From positions 124,001-188,000 of the forward strand of contig NZ_JTDL01000104.1 in the NCBI RefSeq assembly GCF_000802235.1: DNA of 64,000 nucleotides, written 5' to 3'. The translations under genes were made by a program, and so were the position numbers. Below the pieces are notes generated by a model. That model made no database searches, was not told where the DNA came from, and saw nothing but the letters and a program-made list of their open reading frames with translations. How positions within the stretch are numbered: position 1 is the stretch's first letter; each line of letters begins with the position of its first letter. Below, piece by piece: positions 1-8,393 of this stretch. The stretch is from Sinomonas humi. GTDB taxonomy: Bacteria > Actinomycetota > Actinomycetes > Actinomycetales > Micrococcaceae.

Positions 1-2
1 CC

Positions 3-707
3 CCCACACCGCCCCCAGCTGCCCCGCAGTCGGGTGGAAGCTACACGATCCGGCCGGGAGACACGCTCTATGGCATCGCGGCGAGGCTCAAGGTCTCGCT
101 CGGTGACTTGCTCTCCGCCAACGGCCTCAGCCTCTCATCGGTCATCTATGCGGGTCGCACCCTCAAGCTTCCTGGTGGCTCCCCTGCTGTCACGGCAGCA
201 TCGGCCGCTCCGGCGAAGCCTCTCGTCGCAAACAGCTTCCTCGGCTTCACGTACCCTGACGCCGTGGTCTCGTCAGCGAACGAGAACAAGCGGATCCTCA
301 ATGCCGCCCCCGTTCCGACGCGGGAGCAGATGAAGCAGATCGTTGCCGACACGGCTCGCACTATGGGCGTCGACCCCGTCCTCGCCCTCTCCCTCGCGTA
401 TCAGGAGTCTGGTTTCAACCAGCGCGCGGTCTCCCCCGCCAATGCCATCGGCGTCATGCAGCTCGTCCCTTCCTCCGCGGACTGGGCCTCGGGGTTGGTG
501 GGGCGAAACCTCAATCCTCTCGACCCCAGGGACAACGCAACCGCGGGCATCGCGATCCTCCGCGCGCTCCTCGACGCCGGCCCCTCCCAGGACATCGCGA
601 TCGCTGGCTACTACCAAGGCCAGAGCTCGGTTGCGAAGCGCGGGATGTTCGACGACACCAAGGCGTACGTCAAGGCGGTCAAGGCGAACATGTCGCTCTT
701 CCGCTGA
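3..707 (+). CDS. LysM and lytic transglycosylase (SLT) domain protein, 5' end outside window
   Basis: The frame is open from the first bases, so the N-terminus lies outside the window. Seen: a proline/alanine-rich stretch, then a LysM repeat (YTIRPGDTLYGIA... through GRTLKLPG, encoded about 45-175), a linker, then a goose-lysozyme/SLT-like domain with the catalytic-type segment LALAYQESGFNQ-like LSLAYQESGFNQ followed by AIGVMQLVP. In this family the Glu of QESGF is the general acid that cleaves the peptidoglycan glycan chain, and LysM binds peptidoglycan. It ends 49 bases before a Ser/Thr kinase with PASTA domains, which also sense cell-wall fragments, so a shared cell-wall role is a reasonable inference. 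Domain calls are by eye; product class is confident. Confidence 0.85.
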   Translation, partial: PTPPPAAPQSGGSYTIRPGDTLYGIAARLKVSLGDLLSANGLSLSSVIYAGRTLKLPGGSPAVTAASAAPAKPLVANSFLGFTYPDAVVSSANENKRILNAAPVPTREQMKQIVADTARTMGVDPVLALSLAYQESGFNQRAVSPANAIGVMQLVPSSADWASGLVGRNLNPLDPRDNATAGIAILRALLDAGPSQDIAIAGYYQGQSSVAKRGMFDDTKAYVKAVKANMSLFR

Positions 708-756
708 ACTGCGGGGCATCCGCTCCGCGTCCCCTCGTTCGTCTTAGGATCGTAGG

Positions 757-2802
757 GTGAACGGACAGCACACGGACGGCCTCGTAGGCGGCCTCGTCGG
801 CGACCGCTACGAGGTCGAGTCGCTGCTCGGGACGGGCGGGATGGCGACGGTCTATCTCGCCACCGACACAAAGCTCCAGCGGCGCGTCGCCCTCAAGGTC
901 CTCCACCCGCACCTGAGCCGGGATCAGAACTTCGCGGAACGCTTCGAGCGCGAGGCCATCGCGGCGGCTCAGCTCTCGCATCCTCACGTCGTCTCCATGC
1001 TCGATCGCGGCCAGGATGGCGGCGTGCTGTACCTCGTCATGGAGTACGTCCCCGGACGGACGCTCCGCGAACTCCTCGACGAGAACGGCGCGCTCGCGCC
1101 GAAGCAGGCGCTGGCCCTCATCGATGCCGTGGTGGAGGGCCTCGCGGCCGCACATGCTGCAGGCATCATCCACCGCGACGTCAAGCCCGCGAACGTGCTC
1201 CTCGCCGACGACGGTCGCGTCAAGGTCGGGGACTTCGGTCTCGCCCGCAGCCTCAGCGCGACGAACGTGACAGACACCCTCTTCGGCACCGCGGAATACA
1301 TCGCACCTGAAATGCTCACGGGGCGCCCGGTCGACGCTAGGACCGATCTCTACGCAACCGGCGTGATGCTGTTCGAGATGCTCACCGGGCATCCGCCGTT
1401 CACGGGCAGCGAGCGCAGCTACGTCGCGTACCGCCACGTCAACGAGGACGTGCCCGCCCCTTCGATGCTTGCCCCCGGGCTCGCCCCCGAGCTCGACGAA
1501 CTCGTCGGGTGGATGACCCGGCGAGACCCCGATGGCCGGCCGCCGAGCGCTCTCGCACTGCTCGGCGAGGTCCGTGACATCAGGCGCTCCCTCACAGACG
1601 AGCAGCTCGACTACAGGGCTCCAGGGGCGAAGGTGCACGGCGTCGAGGCCGCCACGAGCCTCATCGGGCCCCACGAGTCGCTCACCGAGCAGATGACGAC
1701 ACATCGGACCCAAGCGCTCGGCCACAGCCCAAACAGGGCTCAGGGAACAGAAGTCATCACGGCCATGGGTTCGGGACACACGAGCGTCATGCCGCGGCCG
1801 GCGCCGCCCGCCCCCCGCAGCCCGCGGGAGCTGCGGCGACAGGCGAAGGCGGAGGACCGGGCCGTGCGTGCCGCGGCCGCACGGCCCACTCATCAGCTCG
1901 GCAAGGGGAATCCCCGGCGACGCGGAGCGATCTGGCTTGCCATCGTCGTCGTCCTCGCCCTCCTCGCCGCGGCCGCAGGCTGGTTCTTCGGCTTCGGACC
2001 GGGCGCCCTCGCGACCGTGCCGCCAGTCAAGAACCTCACCGTTGCACAGGCCCGGTCGCTGTTCGAGCAGTCGGGGCTCGCCTTCACGAGGCACGATGTC
2101 TACGACGACACGGTCTCCTCCGGACTCGTCGTGGCAAGCGACCCAGGAGCTGGGAGCCAGATCCGCAAGTTCGAGGGTGTCCAAGTCATGGTGTCGAAGG
2201 GCCCCGAGCTCTTTCCGCTCGCGGATCTGACGAACAAGCCACTCGACGCGGCCAAGTCAACTCTCGCGGAGGCGCAGATGTCACTTGGGACGGTCAACCA
2301 GGCATATAGTGACAGCGCTGCGCCGGGAACTGTGATGTCCCAGAACCCGTCGGCGGGAACTCCCGTCAAGCATGGAACTGCCGTCTCGCTCACGGTCTCG
2401 AAGGGGCCACAGCCGGTCGCTGTTCCACGCGTCGTCGGACTCGGCCAGGACGACGCCGTCTCCGCCCTCCGGGCAGCCGGGCTTCAGCCGGCGATCGCCG
2501 ACTCGCCCGTGTTCGACCGGAACATCCCCGCCGGCTCGGTCGCAGCCCAGACCCCGTCTGCAGGCCTCAACGCCCCCAAGGGCTCGACCGTGACGTTGAC
2601 CCTCTCCAAGGGTCCCCGCATGGTGCACGTGCCCAACTTCGTCGGCCAGCAGGCGAGCGTTGCGCAAGCAGCCTTGGAGAAGCTGGGCTTCACCGTCAAG
2701 GTTGAGAACATCCTAGGCGGCTTCTTCGGCACGGTGCGGGCGCAGGATCCAGCTGACCGCGATGTTCCCGAGGGGTCGACGATCACGCTCACCGTCGTCT
2801 AG
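757..2802 (+). CDS. Ser/Thr protein kinase with four PASTA domains (PknB-type)
   Basis: Transmembrane receptor-like kinase, 681 aa, GTG start. Residues about 18-275 are a Hanks-type kinase: glycine loop GTGGMATVY (25-33), ATP-anchoring Lys47 in VALK, catalytic HRDVKPAN (139-146, Asp141) and DFG at 159-161. A basic juxtamembrane region precedes one hydrophobic helix at about 390-412. Outside the cell lie four consecutive PASTA repeats ending SKGPE, SKGPQ, SKGPR and the C-terminus. PASTA repeats bind muropeptides/lipid II, and the kinase controls growth, division and, in relatives, GarA-type FHA proteins; one such FHA protein lies at 18159-18650. The preceding gene is a LysM transglycosylase. 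The length and order are normal for actinobacterial PASTA kinases. Which of the several pkn paralogues it is cannot be told from the sequence alone. Confidence 0.95.
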   Translation: MNGQHTDGLVGGLVGDRYEVESLLGTGGMATVYLATDTKLQRRVALKVLHPHLSRDQNFAERFEREAIAAAQLSHPHVVSMLDRGQDGGVLYLVMEYVPGRTLRELLDENGALAPKQALALIDAVVEGLAAAHAAGIIHRDVKPANVLLADDGRVKVGDFGLARSLSATNVTDTLFGTAEYIAPEMLTGRPVDARTDLYATGVMLFEMLTGHPPFTGSERSYVAYRHVNEDVPAPSMLAPGLAPELDELVGWMTRRDPDGRPPSALALLGEVRDIRRSLTDEQLDYRAPGAKVHGVEAATSLIGPHESLTEQMTTHRTQALGHSPNRAQGTEVITAMGSGHTSVMPRPAPPAPRSPRELRRQAKAEDRAVRAAAARPTHQLGKGNPRRRGAIWLAIVVVLALLAAAAGWFFGFGPGALATVPPVKNLTVAQARSLFEQSGLAFTRHDVYDDTVSSGLVVASDPGAGSQIRKFEGVQVMVSKGPELFPLADLTNKPLDAAKSTLAEAQMSLGTVNQAYSDSAAPGTVMSQNPSAGTPVKHGTAVSLTVSKGPQPVAVPRVVGLGQDDAVSALRAAGLQPAIADSPVFDRNIPAGSVAAQTPSAGLNAPKGSTVTLTLSKGPRMVHVPNFVGQQASVAQAALEKLGFTVKVENILGGFFGTVRAQDPADRDVPEGSTITLTVV

Positions 2803-2808
2803 GCGAGC

Positions 2809-2835
2809 GCGATCGCCGGTCTCGCGATCGCCGGT
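2809..2835. repeat. Tandem 12-bp repeat between converging genes
   Basis: GCGATCGCCGGT occurs at 2809-2820 and again at 2824-2835, between the kinase stop and the converging DAHP synthase stop. The core GCGATCGC is itself a palindrome. There is no T-tract, so it is not a standard intrinsic terminator. Confidence 0.5.
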
Positions 2836-2843
2836 TCCGGGGA

Positions 2844-4235
2844 TCAGTCTCGAGTCAGCGCCTCCGAGACGAGGAAGGCCATCTCAAGGGACTGCATGTG
2901 GTTGAGCCGAGGATCGCACACCGACTCGTAACGGTCCTCGAAGGCTGCCTCGTCGATGGGGTCGGAGCCGCCGAGGCACTCCGCGACGTCGTCGCCCGTC
3001 ATCTCCATGTGCAAGCCGCCGGGGACCGTGCCCAGCGCGTGGTGGACTTCGAAGAACCCGCGCACCTCGTCCACGACGTCGTCGAAGCGGCGCGTCTTGT
3101 AGCCGTTGCGGGACGTGACGGTGTTGCCGTGCATGGGATCGGTGACCCACAGCACCTGTGCCCCGGACGCTGTCACCTTCTCCACAACAGGCGGGAGCTT
3201 CTCCCGGATGTTCTTCGCGCCCATTCGGGTGATGAAGGTGAGCCGCCCGGGCTCGCGCTCGGGATCGAGCTTGTCGATGAGCCGCAGCGCGTCGTCGCCC
3301 GTGACGTTCGGACCGAGCTTGACGCCGATGGGATTGCGGACACGCGAGAGGAAGTCGACGTGGGCGTGGTCAAGTTCCCGCGTGCGCTCCCCGATCCAGA
3401 GGAAGTGGCCCGAAGTGTCGTACGGGAGGCCCGTGCGTGAGTCGATGCGGGTCAACGCGCGCTCGTAGTCGAGGAGGAGTGCCTCGTGGCTCGCAAAGAA
3501 CTCGACGCGTTTGAGCGCCTCGAAGTCAGCCCCGCACGAGTCCATGAATTTCACGGCACGATCGATCTCCCGCGCGAGCGACTCGTAACGGGCATGGGCC
3601 GGGTTCCTCGTGAACCCCTGGTTCCACGCGTGCACGAGCCGCAGGTCCGCGAATCCGCCCTGCGTGAAGGCCCGGATGAGGTTCAGGGTTGCGGCCGAGG
3701 TGTGGTACGCCTGCAGCATCCGGCGCGGGTCGTGGGCACGTGACTCCGGGGTGAACTCGTAGCCGTTGACGATGTCGCCACGATAGGCGGGGAGCGTCAC
3801 GCCCTCACGCGTTTCCACGTCAGACGAGCGCGGCTTCGCGAACTGACCTGCCATGCGGCCCATCTTGATGACCGGCATCGCCGCACCGTACGTCAGGACG
3901 ACGGCCATCTGGAGGATCGTGCGGATGCGCCCGCTGATCCGATCCGCCGTGGCAGCCTCGAACGTCTCCGCGCAGTCGCCGCCCTGAAGAAGGAAGGCCC
4001 GGCCCTGCGCCGCGTCCGCGAGCCGGTGGCGCAGGAGGTCGACTTCGCCCGCGAAGACGAGCGGCGGGAGGATCGAAAGTTCCGCGACCGAGCGCTCGAA
4101 GGCCTCGGCGTCAGACCACGACGGCTGTTGCGACACGGGCAGCGAGCGCCATTCGTCGAGACCCGGATAGTCCGCGGCACCGCTCTGGGAGGTACTCGTG
4201 AAAGGGGCCGGCGGGGGCGTGGAGAGTTGAGTCAC
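2844..4235 (-). CDS. aroG: Class II 3-deoxy-7-phosphoheptulonate (DAHP) synthase
   Basis: First enzyme of the shikimate pathway: condenses phosphoenolpyruvate and erythrose 4-phosphate. At 463 aa it has the length of the plant-like class II family. Family segments seen: LPPLVFAGEVD, LLQGGDCAETF (the Cys is a metal ligand), KMGRMAGQFAKPRSS, RNPIGVKLGP and WVTDPMHGNT near the C-terminus, the last two being substrate and metal sites. It is a single gene facing the kinase, and the acyltransferase plsC follows upstream on the same strand after about 50 bases. Mycobacterial homologues are called aroG and are feedback-controlled by aromatic amino acids; whether this one is cannot be judged here. tyrA, on the tyrosine branch of the same pathway, is at 53240. 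Confidence 0.95.
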   Translation of the reverse strand: MTQLSTPPPAPFTSTSQSGAADYPGLDEWRSLPVSQQPSWSDAEAFERSVAELSILPPLVFAGEVDLLRHRLADAAQGRAFLLQGGDCAETFEAATADRISGRIRTILQMAVVLTYGAAMPVIKMGRMAGQFAKPRSSDVETREGVTLPAYRGDIVNGYEFTPESRAHDPRRMLQAYHTSAATLNLIRAFTQGGFADLRLVHAWNQGFTRNPAHARYESLAREIDRAVKFMDSCGADFEALKRVEFFASHEALLLDYERALTRIDSRTGLPYDTSGHFLWIGERTRELDHAHVDFLSRVRNPIGVKLGPNVTGDDALRLIDKLDPEREPGRLTFITRMGAKNIREKLPPVVEKVTASGAQVLWVTDPMHGNTVTSRNGYKTRRFDDVVDEVRGFFEVHHALGTVPGGLHMEMTGDDVAECLGGSDPIDEAAFEDRYESVCDPRLNHMQSLEMAFLVSEALTRD

Positions 4236-4288
4236 GAGACAAGGCTAGCTCAGCCGAAGCGGGGCCCCGGCAGCATGACGACGGCGCC

Positions 4289-5029
4289 TCACCCGCCCGC
4301 CGTCGTCTCCCCTTCGCGAGCCTTTCCGGTCCCGCTGCCCGCCGCTTCTTCGGCGGCGAGCTGCGCCTTGACGGTAGCGGCATAGACGTCGACGTACTCC
4401 TGCGCCGAAAGGCGCTGGAGCTCCTGCATGATGCGGTCGGTGACCGCCCGCTGAACAGCCCTGTCCTCGGCGTTCTCATAGAACTCCGAGAAGTCGAGCG
4501 GCTGCCCGAAGATCACGCCGACCCGTCGAATGCTCGGGAATCGCTGACCGATGGGCTGGACCTTCTCAGTTCCGATCATCGCGACTGGAACGACCGGAAC
4601 GCGAGCCTCGAGGGCGAGGCGGGCAACGCCCACCTTGCCTCGGTACAGCCGCCCGTCCGGCGAGCGCGTGCCCTCGGGGTAGATCCCGAGCAGGCCGCCG
4701 CCCCGGAGGACCTGGGCCCCCGCGCCAAGTGACGCTGTCGAGGCCGTCCCGCCGGAGCGGTCCATGGGGAGCTGATTGGTGAGCCTGAAGAAGGCTGCGG
4801 TCAAGCGGCCCTTGATTCCGGCGCCGGTGAAGTATTCCTGCTTCGCGAGGAACACGACCGGACGGCGGACCATGAGCGGCATGAAGATCGAGTCCGAGAA
4901 CGAGAGGTGGTTGGAGGCGAGGATTGCCGCGCCTGCCTCCGGAACATTCGCGCGCCCCTTGACCCACGGCCGGAACAGCATTCTGACGATTGGCCCGATG
5001 AAGATCCGTTTCAGAATCCAGTAGATCAA
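4289..5029 (-). CDS. plsC: 1-acyl-sn-glycerol-3-phosphate acyltransferase (PlsC family)
   Basis: Transfers an acyl chain to lysophosphatidic acid in phospholipid synthesis at the inner face of the membrane. Of 246 aa, the catalytic HX4D box is seen at His41-Asp46 (NHLSFSD), and the acceptor-binding box YPEGTRSPDG lies near residue 125. A short hydrophobic N-terminus (WILKRIFIGPIVRMLF) probably anchors it. The C-terminal 20 residues are Ala/Gly/Glu-rich and carry no motif. It lies upstream of the DAHP synthase gene on the same strand and is divergent from the alpha/beta hydrolase at 5091. The family is certain; acyl-acceptor specificity is inferred. Confidence 0.92.
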   Translation of the reverse strand: MIYWILKRIFIGPIVRMLFRPWVKGRANVPEAGAAILASNHLSFSDSIFMPLMVRRPVVFLAKQEYFTGAGIKGRLTAAFFRLTNQLPMDRSGGTASTASLGAGAQVLRGGGLLGIYPEGTRSPDGRLYRGKVGVARLALEARVPVVPVAMIGTEKVQPIGQRFPSIRRVGVIFGQPLDFSEFYENAEDRAVQRAVTDRIMQELQRLSAQEYVDVYAATVKAQLAAEEAAGSGTGKAREGETTAGG

Positions 5030-5090
5030 CGCTTGCCTTCCGTCGACAGCGCGAGCGTGCTTCCTGACATCACTCTAGCGATGCCACGAT

Positions 5091-5870
5091 GTGTCCATGA
5101 GTTCGCGCGCCGACGAGTCCGGGCCCCGCTGCGGCGTGGCCGTCTGCCATGGGTTCTCCGGGGCGCCGTCGTCTGTCTTGCCCTGGGCTGAGGGACTTGC
5201 GGCCCGCGGCTTCGACGTGGAGGTGCCCCTCCTTCCCGGCCACGGCACCGATTGGCGGGACCTCGAGGGCCGGCGCTGGCGCGAATGGGCGGAATGCTTC
5301 GAAGACGCCTGTGCGCGCGTAGCGGCCCGGACGGACCTGCTGTTCGTCGCCGGGCTCTCCATGGGCGGAGCTCTTGCCCTCAGAGCGGCTGCGAGGCTCG
5401 ACGTCGCGGGCATCGCCGTCGTCAATCCGGGACTCGGGTTCTACGACTGGCGAGTGCGCTATCTCGGAGTGATCCGGCTCGTCCGGCGCACAACGCTGCC
5501 CATCAATGAGCCGGCGGCGCCCAACCCGGCGGGCGACGAGGGGGACTATCCGGTCACGCCGCTCGCGGCCGTGCACGAACTGCGGTTGCTGTTCAGGGAC
5601 ACCGCACGCTCCCTGCCCCGTGTCACCGCCCCGCTCATTGCGTTCAAGTCCGACGTCGACCCGGTGATCCCGCCCTCCTCCCTCCGCCGCATTCTGCAGA
5701 CGGTGTCGAGCCGCGAGGTCGACTTCGTGCCGCTGCACAAAAGTCCTCACGTTGCCACCCGGGATGCGGAAGCCCCGCTCATCGTCGAGCGGACCGCTGA
5801 ATTCTTCGCGCGATGCGCAGCAAGCCATGCGACTCGCACGCCCGGATCCCGATCGGGGCATAATGCTTGA
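5091..5870 (+). CDS. Alpha/beta hydrolase, carboxylesterase/monoacylglycerol lipase-like (first of two)
   Basis: Serine hydrolase of the alpha/beta fold, 259 aa from the GTG at 5091; an ATG two codons later (5097) is equally plausible. Seen: CHGFSG (oxyanion-loop region), LPGHGTDW, the nucleophile elbow GLSMGG with Ser90, SDVDPVIPP around the acid residue, and KSPHVAT with the likely catalytic His. It overlaps the next gene, a clear paralogue with the same motifs, by up to 8 bases, so the two are translationally coupled. The pair lies beside plsC, so a role in acyl-lipid turnover is possible, but the substrate is unknown. Confidence 0.88.
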   Translation: MSMSSRADESGPRCGVAVCHGFSGAPSSVLPWAEGLAARGFDVEVPLLPGHGTDWRDLEGRRWREWAECFEDACARVAARTDLLFVAGLSMGGALALRAAARLDVAGIAVVNPGLGFYDWRVRYLGVIRLVRRTTLPINEPAAPNPAGDEGDYPVTPLAAVHELRLLFRDTARSLPRVTAPLIAFKSDVDPVIPPSSLRRILQTVSSREVDFVPLHKSPHVATRDAEAPLIVERTAEFFARCAASHATRTPGSRSGHNA

Positions 5871-6627
5871 CATGAACAGCGTCTCGGCGACGGTGGGCGT
5901 CGTCCTGAGCCATGGCTTCACGGGCAGCCTCGCGGCCGTCGCTCCGTGGGCCGAGGCCCTCCGGGCGGAAGGCTTCCGGGTCGTGACGCCGCTTCTCCCC
6001 GGTCACGGCACAACGTGGGGCGACCTTGCGAGGCGCAGCTGGCACGAATGGTACGACGCGTTCGAGTCGGCGTACCTCGAGCTTTCCGAGGAGTGCACCG
6101 TCGTCGCCGCCGGGGGGCTCTCGATGGGCGGGGCCCTCGCCCTGCGCCTCGCCGCGCTGCACCCGGTCGCGGCCGTCACCGTGGTGAATCCGGCGCTCGT
6201 CGTCGACGACCCGCGCTCGCACCTCTCCGGCGTCATGCGGTACGCCCTGCGGTCCGTGCCCGCGATCGGCAACGACATCAAGCGCCCGGGCCAGGACGAG
6301 CAGGCCTACGACCGCACTCCCGTCGCCGCAGCACATCAGCTCAAGCTCCTCTTCCGGGACACCGTCCAGCTGCTTCCGCGGGTTACGGCACCGCTTCAGG
6401 TGTTCCGCTCCGCCGTCGACCATGTCGTGACAAGCGAGCGCAGCGTCGGCGCCATCACGCGCAGCTATGGCGGCTCGGACCTTCGATTCGTGAGGCTGCC
6501 GGACAGCTACCACGTCGCGACTCTCGACAACGACGCCGATTCGATCTTCACGCGGTCCGCGGCGTTCATCCGGGACGTCACGGCTTCCGCCGTCACAAGG
6601 ACCGAGCACACCGAGGAGCACGCATGA
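5863..6627 (+). CDS. Alpha/beta hydrolase, carboxylesterase-like (second of two)
   Basis: Paralogue of the preceding gene, 254 aa. I start it at ATG 5863, which overlaps the upstream TGA; ATG 5872 is an alternative. The frame extends upstream without a stop, but that stretch is low-complexity and lies inside the first hydrolase. Seen: SHGFTGS, LPGHGTTWGDL, GLSMGGAL with Ser87, and DSYHVATLDND with the likely catalytic His. The two copies share the block LLFRDT..LLPRVTAPL, so they arose by tandem duplication. Its stop overlaps the next start as ATGA. Substrate not determinable. Confidence 0.88.
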   Translation: MLDMNSVSATVGVVLSHGFTGSLAAVAPWAEALRAEGFRVVTPLLPGHGTTWGDLARRSWHEWYDAFESAYLELSEECTVVAAGGLSMGGALALRLAALHPVAAVTVVNPALVVDDPRSHLSGVMRYALRSVPAIGNDIKRPGQDEQAYDRTPVAAAHQLKLLFRDTVQLLPRVTAPLQVFRSAVDHVVTSERSVGAITRSYGGSDLRFVRLPDSYHVATLDNDADSIFTRSAAFIRDVTASAVTRTEHTEEHA

Positions 6628-7154
6628 ACGGGCGTCCCGACCCGGACCGCGCGGACCACGCGGCCGACGACGACATCTGGCGCGATCTCGTCGCCCGCCT
6701 GAGGGAAGACGACCCGCGGTTGGGCCCGGGGTTCCCGGACGAGGATTTCGGACCCGCGCCTATGGAACCCTCGGCCGCAGAGCGTGCCGCAGCCGTCCGC
6801 GCGCTCGAGCAGCCGGAGGACGAGGCTCAGGCGCCCGATTTCGAGGAATTCGACCCCTTCGGACTTGCCCGCCCCCGGGGCACGGTGTTCCGTGATGACC
6901 AGCCGGAGGGTGACGGCGAGTTCGTGCCCGAGGAGCCGGAGCCCATCCTCGCCGGGGCCGACCCGGCAGCCGTACTCGCTTGGCTCGGCGCGCTGGGCTC
7001 GCCTGTGGGCCTCCTGCTCTCGGCACTCTTCTGGAGGGACATCCCGGCGTGGGCCATTGCCGTGCTCGTGGCGGCATTCATCGGCTCAGTGGGCTACCTC
7101 ATCATGCGCCTGCCGCGGGAAAAGGACGAGGACGACGACGGCGCCCGCCTCTGA
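6624..7154 (+). CDS. Small acidic membrane protein, function unknown
   Basis: The ATG at 6624 overlaps the stop of the hydrolase (ATGA), so it is translated from the same mRNA. The 176-aa product has a long acidic, Asp/Glu/Pro-rich cytosolic N-terminal half, then two hydrophobic helices (about LAWLGALGSPVGLLLSALFW and AWAIAVLVAAFIGSVGYLIM), and ends in a charged DEDDD tail. This architecture is typical of uncharacterised actinobacterial small membrane proteins. No enzymatic motif is seen. The coupling argues that it is a real gene, not a shadow of a hydrolase frame. Confidence 0.75.
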   Translation: MNGRPDPDRADHAADDDIWRDLVARLREDDPRLGPGFPDEDFGPAPMEPSAAERAAAVRALEQPEDEAQAPDFEEFDPFGLARPRGTVFRDDQPEGDGEFVPEEPEPILAGADPAAVLAWLGALGSPVGLLLSALFWRDIPAWAIAVLVAAFIGSVGYLIMRLPREKDEDDDGARL

Positions 7155-7187
7155 ATAGTTCGACTCTGAATAGTTCGACGCCGGCAA

Positions 7188-8252
7188 TCAGCGCCCGGCA
7201 GCCCAGCCGACTCGGGGGCTCGAGCCCGACACGGCCCACCCCGCACGCGGGTTCACCCGGGAGAGGTCAGCGGCACCGATGAGCCCCGCCTGAGGGCCGA
7301 GCTCGGCGCGCTCAATGCGCGCCGCCGGGCGGAAGCCGCGGCCGGTGAGGTTCCGCGCGAACGCGCGCCGGGCGGGCGCGAGCAGGAGATCCCCCGCGTC
7401 GCACAGGCCGCCGCCCACGACGAACGTGCCGGGATCGAGGGCTGCGGCGAGATTCGCGAGGCCGAGGCCGAGCCACTCCCCTACGTCCTCGAGGAGATCG
7501 TGCGAGGCTTGGTCGCCTTGCCGGGCAAGCTCAGTCACCACTGCGCCCGTGATCGCATCGACGTCCCCTCCCACAGATTTGAGGAGCTCCTGGGCAACGG
7601 GCGAATTGGCCCGAGCCAATTCCCGGGCTTCACGGCCCAGCGCATTTCCCGAGGCATACTGCTCCCAGCAGCCCCGGTTGCCGCACTCGCATCGGTGCCC
7701 TCCCGGCATGATGACCTGATGCCCGAATTCCCCGGCGACCCCATAGCGCCCGCGCTCGAGGCGGCCGCCGATCACCATGGCGCCGCCGATTCCGGTGCCG
7801 AGGGTGATGCACACCAGTCGCTGCTCGCCCCGCCCGGCGCCGAATCGCCATTCCGCCCAGGCTGCGGCGTCGGCGTCGTTCGTGAGAAGCACGCGTCGCC
7901 GCAGGAGCCGCTCGAGGTTGTCCCGCAGCGGCTCGTTGCGCCATGCAAGGTGCGGGCTGAACAGCACGGTTCCGCCGTCGAGATCCATCCAGCCGGCGGC
8001 GCCGATCCCGACGGACGCAATGCGGTGGTCCACGCTCAGCTCGTTGACGAGTTCGACGATGACCCGCTCCACCTCGCGCGGCTGGGAGCCCGGAGTTGCA
8101 CGGCGTGCTTCCCGGATGATCTGGCCTTCGGCGTCCACCACCCCGGCTGCGACCTTCGTCCCCCCGATGTCGATGCCGATTGCGAGTCCGCGGCGGCGGA
8201 GCCGTGGGCCTGCTGGACGGCGGGGCGGGAACGGGCGGCGCGGAGTAGGCAC
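7188..8252 (-). CDS. ROK-family glucokinase
   Basis: Phosphorylates glucose (probably with ATP) to glucose 6-phosphate in the cytosol. Of 354 aa, the first 23 are basic and proline-rich; the ROK fold begins at IGIDIGGTKVAAGVVD. Seen: GIGAAGWMD, LTNDADAAAWAEW with the catalytic Asp, TLGTGIGGAMVI, GEFGHQ, and the ROK zinc motif CECGNRGCWEQ. No N-terminal winged helix is present, which separates it from ROK repressors such as NagC/XylR. It is divergent from the acyl-CoA synthetase at 8394, with 141 bases between them. A later in-frame start nearer GLAIGIDIGG is possible. Confidence 0.9.
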   Translation of the reverse strand: MPTPRRPFPPRRPAGPRLRRRGLAIGIDIGGTKVAAGVVDAEGQIIREARRATPGSQPREVERVIVELVNELSVDHRIASVGIGAAGWMDLDGGTVLFSPHLAWRNEPLRDNLERLLRRRVLLTNDADAAAWAEWRFGAGRGEQRLVCITLGTGIGGAMVIGGRLERGRYGVAGEFGHQVIMPGGHRCECGNRGCWEQYASGNALGREARELARANSPVAQELLKSVGGDVDAITGAVVTELARQGDQASHDLLEDVGEWLGLGLANLAAALDPGTFVVGGGLCDAGDLLLAPARRAFARNLTGRGFRPAARIERAELGPQAGLIGAADLSRVNPRAGWAVSGSSPRVGWAAGR

Positions 8253-8290
8253 CGAGCCAGTCTAGTAGCCGGTTTACGGCTCTCCGAGTA

Positions 8291-8310
8291 ATGTTACTGA
8301 CCAGTAGCAT
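8291..8310. promoter_or_regulatory. Palindromic operator upstream of acyl-CoA synthetase
   Basis: A 20-bp near-perfect dyad of the form ATGnTACTGnnCAGTAnCAT (16 of 20 positions symmetric) lies 84 bases upstream of the fadD-like start, in the region divergent from the ROK glucokinase. Its shape (TTACT..AGTA type) resembles sites of TetR-family regulators of fatty-acid degradation genes. The protein that binds it is not in the window. Confidence 0.6.
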
Positions 8311-8393
8311 TCGGAACGTGGCACAGGCCACACGGCTGCGGCCTTGGCTATGGTTGAGGTACGCACCTCTCGAGGGCAAACAAAGGAGCCAAC

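Noticed and set aside
679-2184. 501-codon open frame antisense to the kinase gene
   Set aside because: Shadow of the GC-rich kinase frame; no ribosome site or domain, and low-complexity Arg/Gly content.
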